From Clostridia bacterium (GTDB lineage Bacteria; Bacillota; DSM-521; Neomoorellales; Neomoorellaceae): DNA of 9,046 bases. Both the position numbers and the translations under genes were made by a program. The stretch covers positions 1 through 9,046 of the forward strand of contig JAAYGJ010000082.1 of assembly GCA_012727745.1 (NCBI GenBank). The letters are read 5' to 3'. Positions 1-5,050 of this stretch are shown here, piece by piece; within the stretch, counting starts at the first letter, position 1, and every line of letters begins with the position of its first letter. The notes beneath the pieces are model-generated. The model saw only the letters and a program-made list of their open reading frames with translations. It ran no database searches and was not told the origin of the DNA.

Positions 1-564
1 GAACCGGGGGCCCGGGTAGTATTTATCGGTCCCTGTATTTCAAAAAAATCAGAGGCTAAAAGGCCGGAATTGGCTGATGCTGTAGAAGTTGTGCTAACAT
101 TTGAGGAAGCTCTGCCTATGCTCAAAGCAGCCGGGTTGGATCCAGCTAGCAGGATTGATCTGGCAGTTCCAGTTGAGGATGCGTCCTTTGGCGGGCGTGC
201 CTATGCTTATATCGGAGGTGTTTCCGGAGCTATCGAAAAAACCATTAACCGTCTATATCCGGAATTAGAAGTGCGAGCTGTTCAGGGCAATGGTATCGGT
301 GAATGTAATAAGCTTCTAAAAATGGCCGAACGGGGAGAACTGGAGGGCAATTTTATGGAAGGCATGGCTTGCCCGGGCGGTTGTGTGGGTGGTCCAGCCA
401 ACCTGGTAAAGACCGATTATGGACGCGAAAGCGTCAGAGCTTTTGCCGAGCAGTCAAAAGTAAGGGATGCCAGCAGCAATCTCCTGGCCATACAATTCTT
501 TGAAGAGCTGGCTCCTAGGGTTAAATTAACTTCAGCGAAAAAACCGAAGCGAGTTAGTGCTTGA
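1..564 (+). CDS. [FeFe] hydrogenase H-cluster domain protein, C-terminal part (5' end outside window)
   Basis: The reading frame is open from base 1, so the TTG at 70 is an internal Leu codon and the gene starts upstream; 187 residues are visible. Residues 10-18 read GPCISKKSE, the second H-cluster signature (PCxxKKxE), with Cys12 as cluster ligand. Residues 120-130 read EGMACPGGCVG, the third signature (ExMxCxxxC), with Cys124 and Cys128 as ligands. By family knowledge this domain carries the [4Fe-4S]-[2Fe] cluster that makes, consumes or senses H2. The residue before Pro-Cys is Gly where catalytic group A enzymes have Met, and the third signature continues VGGPAN rather than GGGQP. Both suggest a group B, C or D enzyme, possibly sensory. 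About 57 residues follow the last ligand and end in a Lys-rich tail, so there is no C-terminal PAS or other added domain. The N-terminal FeS domains and first signature (TSCCP region) lie outside the window. The family is secure; the subgroup is inference. Confidence 0.93.
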   Translation, partial: EPGARVVFIGPCISKKSEAKRPELADAVEVVLTFEEALPMLKAAGLDPASRIDLAVPVEDASFGGRAYAYIGGVSGAIEKTINRLYPELEVRAVQGNGIGECNKLLKMAERGELEGNFMEGMACPGGCVGGPANLVKTDYGRESVRAFAEQSKVRDASSNLLAIQFFEELAPRVKLTSAKKPKRVSA

Positions 565-589
565 CTTAAAATAGTTTCTGTGGTATTAT
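561..589 (+). promoter_or_regulatory. Sigma-A promoter for tRNA-Gln
   Basis: The -35 box TTGACT (561-566) and -10 box TATTAT (584-589) are separated by exactly 17 bases, which puts the start of transcription near 596, about 17 bases before the tRNA. Each box matches consensus at five of six positions. The -35 box contains the TGA stop codon (562-564) of the hydrogenase gene. Confidence 0.8.
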
Positions 590-612
590 TTCAACTGCAC
601 AAACAAAAATAA

Positions 613-686
613 TGCGGGATGGTGTAGTGGTAGCACGCATGACTCTGGATCATGTCGCCTAGGTTCGAGCCCTAGTCCCGCAGCCA
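613..686 (+). tRNA. tRNA-Gln (anticodon CUG)
   Basis: The full cloverleaf can be drawn by hand. The acceptor stem is TGCGGGA (613-619) with TCCCGCA (676-682), then discriminator G683 and encoded CCA 684-686. The D stem is GTG (622-624) with CAC (634-636). The anticodon stem is CATGA (638-642) with TCATG (650-654), enclosing loop CTCTGGA with anticodon CTG at 645-647. The T stem is CTAGG (659-663) with CCTAG (671-675) around loop TTCGAGC. All stems pair perfectly. The anticodon reads CAG (Gln). It has its own strong promoter just upstream and terminator-like hairpins downstream. It lies tail to tail with gltX, whose product would charge this tRNA with Glu if the organism uses the GatCAB route. 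Confidence 0.97.
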
Positions 687-699
687 TTATGATAAGCGA

Positions 700-736
700 A
701 ACCGCCAGAGATACACTCGCTGGCGGTTATTTCTTT
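700..736 (+). terminator. Intrinsic terminator-like hairpin after tRNA-Gln
   Basis: AACCGCCAG (700-708) pairs perfectly with CTGGCGGTT (720-728), a 9-bp GC-rich stem with an 11-base loop, followed by ATTTCTTT. It begins 14 bases after the tRNA CCA end. The T tract is broken by A and C, so it may be only partly efficient. Read on the minus strand, the stem is followed by TTTCGCTTA, so it might also weakly end gltX transcription. Confidence 0.65.
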
Positions 737-740
737 ATGT

Positions 741-782
741 ACCCTTAGGGTGTTCCTTCTTTTACACGCAAAGGGTTTTTTT
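741..782 (+). terminator. Second intrinsic terminator, plus strand
   Basis: ACCCTT (741-746) pairs with AAGGGT (771-776), and GTGT (750-753) pairs with ACAC (764-767) inside it. The structure leads straight into a run of seven T (776-782). The stem has an internal loop, and an alternative small hairpin ACCC-TTA-GGGT (741-751) competes with it. The clean T run supports termination of plus-strand transcripts, as backup to the hairpin just upstream. Confidence 0.55.
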
Positions 783-859
783 ATTTCTACTCTCCTAATT
801 CGCTAAACGGGATAGAATAAAATTTCTCCCTGTATCGGGTGGGACGTCTTAATACCTTC

Positions 860-2335
860 CTAGTTTGTGGCCATGTTGTTTTTTATCCAATCTATTGCTT
901 TTGCCAGGCGTTCAAGGACTGTTTCACGTCCCAGCAGTTCCAGTATTTCAAATAAGCCTGGCCCCATGGTGCGGCCGGAAACTGCCAGACGGGTGGGATG
1001 GAAAAGCTGTCCAGTGCTTATTCCCTTTTGTTCAGCAATCTTGCGATAAGCTTCTTCAGTCGACTGGGCGTTAAAATCAGGTAATGCTGCCAGGGCGGCC
1101 CTCGCCTCTTCTAGAAGCTCAGCTACACCGGGCTTGGTGAAATGTTTACGCACACCTTTTTCATCATAAGAAGTTATTTCTGTAAAAAAATAGCTGGCAG
1201 CATCTGCAACCTCAGCAAGAGTTTTAACCCTGTCACGCACCGCTTCAATGATAGCGCGAAGATGGCTATAATCTTGTTCCGGCAGAGGGTCCGGCAGTAG
1301 ACCTTTAGCCTGCAAAAAAGGTAATGCCAACCTGGTAATGCGATCTATGTCAGCTTCTCTAAGGTAATGACCGTTGATCCAGGTTAATTTTTTAGTATCG
1401 TAAATAGCAGCAGTTTTGGCAACTCGCGCTAGGGAAAAATCTGCAACTATATCTTCCAGGGGGATAATTTCTTCTTCCCCTTCTGGTGACCAGCCCAGCA
1501 AAGCAAGATAGTTGATTATAGCTTCAGGTAAGTAACCAGCATCACGGTATTCTTCAACCGAGGTGGCGCCATGACGTTTACTTAATTTACTGCGATCAGG
1601 AGCTAAAATCATAGGTACGTGGGCATACGCAGGCAACTGGTATCCCAGTGTCTGGGCGACGAGAATTTGTTTAGGTGTGTTGGATAAGTGTTCTTCAGCC
1701 CGGATAACGTGGCTTATTGCCATTGTGTAGTCGTCAATTACTGTTGCAAAATTGTAGGTAGGCATGCCGTTTGATTTAATTAAAATAAAGTCGTCAATAG
1801 TGCTGTTATCAAACGTGACATCCCCGCGAATTAGATCGTGAACTGTAGTAACACCGTCGGGAATTGCCAGACGAACGACAGGCTGGCGTCCTTCAGCCTG
1901 CAAGCGTTCCTGTTCTGCCCTGGTAAGGTAACGACAGCGCCGGTCATACATAGGCGGGCGGCCTTCGGCCTGGGCCTGCTTGCGACGTTCAGCCAGCTCT
2001 TCAGCTGTGCAATAACAAAGGTAGGCTTTACCGTCAGCCAGCAGCTGGTCGATGGCTTGACGGTAAAGGTCCAGGCGCTGAGATTGAAGATATGGCCCAT
2101 AGGCTCCATCCTTTTGCGGGCCTTCGTCCCAATCAAGACCCAACCAGCGCATGGCGGATAAAATTTCTTGATATGATAATTCTGTTGATCTTTCAGTATC
2201 GGTATCGTCGATGCGTAATACAAAGGTGCCCTGGTTATGCCTGGCAAACAGCCAGTTAAATAAGGCGGTGCGGGCACCGCCGATATGCAGACTACCAGTG
2301 GGACTGGGAGCAAAACGGACCCTAACTTTGGACAA
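860..2335 (-). CDS. gltX: Glutamyl-tRNA synthetase (GluRS)
   Basis: Class I aminoacyl-tRNA synthetase that joins glutamate to tRNA in the cytoplasm, 491 aa, a normal length. The Rossmann catalytic core has the HIGH-type motif HIGG (17-20), RIDDTD (41-46) and the KMSKS-type loop KLSKR (250-254). C107, C109 and C134 (CxC-x24-CxY) resemble the GluRS zinc site. PTYNFA followed by HVIRAEEHLSNTPK (about 192-222) is GluRS/GlnRS core, and the C-terminal third is the helical anticodon-binding region of bacterial GluRS. The start is TTG at 2335, chosen because AAGGAG (2350-2345) sits 9 bases upstream and the protein then begins just before the conserved FAPSPTG. It is last in a minus-strand run, 83 bases after the glycosyltransferase, with no terminator seen between. 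Firmicute GluRS is often non-discriminating (also glutamylates tRNA-Gln); the adjacent tRNA-Gln fits this but does not prove it. I see no strong terminator directly after its TAG stop. Confidence 0.97.
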   Translation of the reverse strand: MSKVRVRFAPSPTGSLHIGGARTALFNWLFARHNQGTFVLRIDDTDTERSTELSYQEILSAMRWLGLDWDEGPQKDGAYGPYLQSQRLDLYRQAIDQLLADGKAYLCYCTAEELAERRKQAQAEGRPPMYDRRCRYLTRAEQERLQAEGRQPVVRLAIPDGVTTVHDLIRGDVTFDNSTIDDFILIKSNGMPTYNFATVIDDYTMAISHVIRAEEHLSNTPKQILVAQTLGYQLPAYAHVPMILAPDRSKLSKRHGATSVEEYRDAGYLPEAIINYLALLGWSPEGEEEIIPLEDIVADFSLARVAKTAAIYDTKKLTWINGHYLREADIDRITRLALPFLQAKGLLPDPLPEQDYSHLRAIIEAVRDRVKTLAEVADAASYFFTEITSYDEKGVRKHFTKPGVAELLEEARAALAALPDFNAQSTEEAYRKIAEQKGISTGQLFHPTRLAVSGRTMGPGLFEILELLGRETVLERLAKAIDWIKNNMATN

Positions 2336-2418
2336 GGAACAACACTCCTTTTGAATAGATGTGTGATATGTGAAGTGCGATGAAGGTGTGCAAATATTAT
2401 TCGATTGTGAGGAGAGTT

Positions 2419-3561
2419 TTAACCTATTGGTTTTAACAATGCCTGGTAATGGCTAAGCAACTTTTTAGCCATAGCTTGTGATGATAGGCTGTGAACGTTG
2501 CGGTAAGCTTTTCTACCCATTTGTTGTCGCAGACTCGCATCATTAACCAGGCGTAGAATTGCCTCAGTGAATAGATTTTGATCTAGAGGGGTTAAAAATC
2601 CGTCTTCACCGTCGTTCACCATTTCTTGGACGCCATAGGCCTTCACTACCACAACCGGTAGTCCGGCTGCCTTTGCTTCAGCGACCACCAGGCCTTGAGT
2701 TTCAGTAACGGAGGCAAAAACAAATAAATCGGCTCCTGCATAAACGGCTGGCATTTCTGCAAAAGAGAAAGAACCGGCAAAGGTAACGGCATCTTTAATT
2801 CCTAGAGATTCCGCCTGGCTTTCTAGACTGGCCCTCAGGGGACCACCGCCTACCAGTAGCAGGCGTGTATTTGCCACCAGCTGATGCACTCTGGCAAAAG
2901 CTTGGAGCACGAAAGTGATGTTTTTTTCTTTACCTAACCGCCCTACATGTATAAGTACTATTTCTCCTGGCGGCAGATTTAAACGTTTACGTAGCCAGGT
3001 AGGGTCTGCATTATTAAAGCGGTCTAATTCAATGCCGGTAGGAATTGCAGTTATCGGCGCTGTCACACCATTCTTACGCAGGTAATTGACGATAGAATCA
3101 GTTGGGGTTATTACCAGCTGGCAACGGTTAGAAAAAGATACGGTATAGTATCGTACTGCCTTTCGCACCAGTGATGGCGCCAATGGCGAATAATGGGCGT
3201 ATTCTTCATAAAGGGTATGATAGGTGCTAACAAGGGGAATTTGCAGTTTACGGGCACAACGTGCTCCCAGACGTCCCATCATAAATGGCGAATGAACATG
3301 GATTATATCTACGCCAATCTGTTTTAGCTTATTGCTTAAAGAAGGCGCCAGGGGAATTGCCAGGGCAAATTCCTTAAAGGTAGGCGCCCTGAAAGAAAGA
3401 AAACGATAGACATCCTTCTCTTGCTGCTTGTTGCCGTAGCTGGGTGCGAAAATAGAAACTTTGTGACCGAGGGCTCGTAGTTCTTTGCTAAAGGTCACAA
3501 TTGATCTTACTACTCCGCTGGTATAGGGCAAATAACTATCAGAAAATATTGCAATATGCAA
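2419..3561 (-). CDS. GT4-family glycosyltransferase, possibly a diacylglycerol glycosyltransferase
   Basis: A 380-aa GT-B fold retaining glycosyltransferase. The N-terminal acceptor domain opens with a Rossmann strand and Gly-containing loop (MHIAIFSDSYLPYTSGV, residues 1-17) and includes IIHVHSP (86-92). The C-terminal nucleotide-sugar domain has HVGRLGKEKN (205-214), LLVGGGP (235-241) and the EX7E motif (E287 and E295, in ETQGLVVAE), typical of GT4. There is no signal peptide or membrane span; such enzymes usually act at the inner face of the membrane. The ETQG-LVVAEAKAAGLPVV region resembles processive or monoglucosyl diacylglycerol synthases, so glycolipid synthesis is a reasonable guess, but other lipid or polysaccharide acceptors are possible. 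The start is TTG at 3561, with AAGGA (3576-3572) 10 bases upstream. The start lies one base after the stop of the CBS gene, so the two are probably translationally coupled. The family is certain; the substrate is not. Confidence 0.92.
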   Translation of the reverse strand: MHIAIFSDSYLPYTSGVVRSIVTFSKELRALGHKVSIFAPSYGNKQQEKDVYRFLSFRAPTFKEFALAIPLAPSLSNKLKQIGVDIIHVHSPFMMGRLGARCARKLQIPLVSTYHTLYEEYAHYSPLAPSLVRKAVRYYTVSFSNRCQLVITPTDSIVNYLRKNGVTAPITAIPTGIELDRFNNADPTWLRKRLNLPPGEIVLIHVGRLGKEKNITFVLQAFARVHQLVANTRLLLVGGGPLRASLESQAESLGIKDAVTFAGSFSFAEMPAVYAGADLFVFASVTETQGLVVAEAKAAGLPVVVVKAYGVQEMVNDGEDGFLTPLDQNLFTEAILRLVNDASLRQQMGRKAYRNVHSLSSQAMAKKLLSHYQALLKPIG

Positions 3562-3562
3562 T

Positions 3563-4030
3563 CTAAATCCGTCCTTCTATATGTGGCGTTTTTGCAACGG
3601 CATTAATGATATCATGACGTCTTACCAGGCCAACTAGACAGCCATCGCGTGTAATTGGCACCTGTTTTATTTTTTTATCTGCCATTAAGCCAGCGATTTC
3701 CGTAACTGTTGCTTCCTCAGTAACAGAATAAACTTTTCTGGTAGCAATATCTTTAACAGGTGTTTTGGCCAGGGCATTTATTTTGCTTGCTAAATCAAAA
3801 TTATCTTGCAGAATAAAAACTGAATTGAATAAGTCGACATAAACCGGACGCCGTTGACGGATAGCGGTCATAATGTCCCCATCAGTAATAATTCCCTGGA
3901 TGTTATTGTTATCATCAACAATGACAGCGTAGGTTACATTTTTTTGGACAAAAAGGTTGACTACCTTGGCCACGGTTTCATTTGCTGATACGATAACAAC
4001 ATCTGTAGTCATTATGTCTTTGGCTTGCAT
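3563..4030 (-). CDS. Two-CBS-domain protein (155 aa)
   Basis: A small stand-alone CBS-pair (Bateman module) protein. CBS1 (about 1-60) begins AKDIMTTDV and carries VIVDDNNNIQGIITDGDIM; CBS2 (about 90-150) begins VKDIATRKV and carries VPITRDGCLVGLVRRHDII. The GI(I/V)T-x-GDI and GLVRRHDI segments are the usual ligand-binding ends of each repeat. By family knowledge such pairs bind AMP, ATP, SAM or similar ligands and act as regulators; the ligand here is unknown. The ATG start at 4030 has an unusual ribosome site, a run of seven G preceded by five A (4047-4036), 5 bases upstream. It is first in a minus-strand unit with the glycosyltransferase (1-base gap) and probably gltX. It faces away from the CBS-ACT gene across a shared 315-base control region. 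No DNA-binding or enzyme domain is attached, so its partner may be the adjacent glycosyltransferase or something encoded elsewhere. Confidence 0.93.
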   Translation of the reverse strand: MQAKDIMTTDVVIVSANETVAKVVNLFVQKNVTYAVIVDDNNNIQGIITDGDIMTAIRQRRPVYVDLFNSVFILQDNFDLASKINALAKTPVKDIATRKVYSVTEEATVTEIAGLMADKKIKQVPITRDGCLVGLVRRHDIINAVAKTPHIEGRI

Positions 4031-4058
4031 ACTATCCCCCCCTTTTTATACGCACCAG

Positions 4059-4064
4059 ATTATA
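4059..4064 (-). promoter_or_regulatory. Candidate -10 box for the CBS-glycosyltransferase-gltX unit
   Basis: A perfect TATAAT read on the minus strand, 29 bases before the ATG at 4030. It would start transcription near 4052 and give a leader of about 20 bases containing the G-rich ribosome site. The base positions 17 upstream (4087-4082, CGATAA) are a poor -35, so use of this box may need an activator or may not occur. Confidence 0.4.
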
Positions 4065-4148
4065 CGGCCTCAAGGAACGGTTTATCGTTTATCTGCTAGT
4101 GCTGCCCTATTGCTTGTGGTACCCTGTTTGCTTATTCAACTTTATAGC

Positions 4149-4168
4149 AGATCCGAGTTGGCGGATCT
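4149..4168. repeat. Perfect inverted repeat AGATCCG-N6-CGGATCT, candidate operator
   Basis: The 7-bp arms AGATCCG (4149-4155) and CGGATCT (4162-4168) flank a 6-base centre AGTTGG. No T run follows on either strand, so it is not a terminator. It lies between a minus-strand TTGACA (4180-4175) and TATAAA (4146-4141), which suggests a protein-binding site or spacer-distorting element. The function is inference. Confidence 0.5.
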
Positions 4169-4224
4169 ATCGGCTGTCAAGATAATTATTTTAACCTTTT
4201 CTGCCAAAAGTTGCAAGCGGTGAG

Positions 4225-4253
4225 TTAACTTCCAGAAATAAGGCTGATATAAA
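4225..4253 (+). promoter_or_regulatory. Sigma-A promoter (extended -10) for the CBS-ACT gene
   Basis: The -35 box TTAACT (4225-4230), a 17-base spacer and -10 box TATAAA (4248-4253), preceded by TGA at 4245-4247, form an extended TGn -10 element. Transcription would begin near 4260, giving a leader of about 85 bases that starts almost directly with the hairpin at 4268-4285. Confidence 0.65.
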
Positions 4254-4267
4254 AATTTATTATTTTC

Positions 4268-4285
4268 TTCCTGCACCGGCAGGAA
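4268..4285 (+). repeat. Perfect leader hairpin TTCCTGC-ACCG-GCAGGAA
   Basis: 7-bp arms with a 4-base loop, placed a few bases after the predicted transcription start of the CBS-ACT gene. No T run follows, so it is not a simple terminator. The left arm could instead pair with GCAGGAG at 4297-4303, so two mutually exclusive stems are possible. It may serve as an operator, a 5' mRNA stabiliser or a regulatory leader. Confidence 0.45.
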
Positions 4286-4345
4286 TAACTTAAGGCGCAG
4301 GAGAAATAAAACATTAGGCCACTAGATAGTAAAGGAGGTTATTAG

Positions 4346-4996
4346 ATGTTTATAAGAGACCATATGACACCCAATCCAATTACGGTTACTAAACAGACAA
4401 CGGTCATAGACGCACTTGAGATCATGAAAAAAAACAAAATCAGGCGTTTACCTGTGCTCCAGGATGGCCGTTTAGTCGGCTTAATAACCGAGCGCGATAT
4501 TCTCAGGGTGTCCCCTTCTCCGGCTTCTACTCTTAGTGCCTTTGAAGTGAATTATCTGGTAGCCAAGATGAAAGTAAAAGATGCCATGATTAAAAGGCCG
4601 GTTACTGTACCTCCTGAGATGACCATAGAAGAAGCAGCCCTATTAATGCGCGAACATAAAATAGATAATCTGCTTGTTATGGAAAAAGAAAAATTAGTGG
4701 GGATTATTACCCAGACTGATCTTTTTGACGCTATGATAAAGTTATTTGGTCTACGCCGTCCCGGTATACGTCTAACCCTAGAGGTCGAGGACCGGGTCGG
4801 GGTGCTGGCTAACATTGCCCAAATTGTAAAAGAGGCTGGTATCAACATTATTAATGTTGCCAACCGCCATAAGGACGATCTTCACACTTATGTCGTATTA
4901 AGGCTGGCAACAGACGATGCAGGCCCCCTTATTCCCGCGTTGGAAGCACAGGGTTATCGAGTGGTTCATGTGAGTGCATATAACGGAAGCAACTAA
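4346..4996 (+). CDS. AcuB-like protein: two CBS domains plus ACT domain
   Basis: 216 aa in three parts. CBS1 (about 1-55) begins MFIRDHMTPNPITV and ends GLITERDIL. CBS2 (about 75-130) begins VKDAMIKRPVTV and ends GIITQTDLF. A C-terminal ACT domain (about 141-210) has the core EVEDRVGVLANIAQIVKEAG followed by INIINVAN. This order and length match the AcuB family, named from the Bacillus acetoin-utilisation operon, although acetoin genes are absent here. CBS pairs bind nucleotides and ACT domains often bind amino acids, so this is probably a cytoplasmic two-ligand sensor; the target is unknown. The ATG start is secure: AAAGGAGG (4331-4338) lies 7 bases upstream. An extended -10 promoter and a leader hairpin precede it, and a strong hairpin terminator follows its TAA. 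It is transcribed away from the smaller CBS gene, with which it shares domain type but not the ACT part. Confidence 0.94.
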   Translation: MFIRDHMTPNPITVTKQTTVIDALEIMKKNKIRRLPVLQDGRLVGLITERDILRVSPSPASTLSAFEVNYLVAKMKVKDAMIKRPVTVPPEMTIEEAALLMREHKIDNLLVMEKEKLVGIITQTDLFDAMIKLFGLRRPGIRLTLEVEDRVGVLANIAQIVKEAGINIINVANRHKDDLHTYVVLRLATDDAGPLIPALEAQGYRVVHVSAYNGSN

Positions 4997-5025
4997 ACGG
5001 TTTTAATATTATTTATTATTAAGCT

Positions 5026-5050
5026 AAAATGGCCGTAAGGCCATTTTTTT
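5026..5050 (+). terminator. Bidirectional intrinsic terminator between the CBS-ACT gene and nrdJ
   Basis: AAAATGGCC (5026-5034) and GGCCATTTT (5039-5047) form a perfect 9-bp stem with loop GTAA. On the plus strand the T run spans 5044-5050. On the minus strand the stem also ends in TTTT, directly after the nrdJ stop codon (5051-5049), so one hairpin can end both converging genes. Confidence 0.88.

Larger units (their letters stand above)
4031..4345. other. Divergent intergenic control region between two CBS genes
   Basis: 315 bases without a supported gene. It holds an extended -10 promoter facing right (4225-4253), a perfect TATAAT facing left (4064-4059), a TTGACA/TATAAA pair facing left with a 28-base spacer (4180-4141), and two perfect inverted repeats (4149-4168 and 4268-4285). 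The open frame that runs into it from 3957 on the plus strand starts inside the CBS gene antisense, has no ribosome site, and is rejected as a gene. Confidence 0.7.

Noticed and set aside
70..564. Hydrogenase gene starting at TTG 70
   Set aside because: The frame stays open to base 1 and residues before it contain the conserved GPCISKK signature, so 70 is internal.
613..686. The tRNA as a suppressor of the nrdJ TAA
   Set aside because: Its anticodon CUG reads CAG; reading UAA would need an anticodon ending in UA pairing, such as UUA, so it cannot explain readthrough.
1831..2313. 160-codon open frame on the minus strand overlapping gltX
   Set aside because: It lies in another frame of the same strand inside gltX, has no recognisable motif, and gltX is fully supported.
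3957..4223. 88-codon plus-strand open frame reaching into the divergent region
   Set aside because: Its first quarter is antisense to the CBS gene; it has no ribosome site and crosses the candidate operator.
4552..4863. 103-codon minus-strand open frame inside the CBS-ACT gene
   Set aside because: It is antisense shadow of a clear CBS-ACT coding region.
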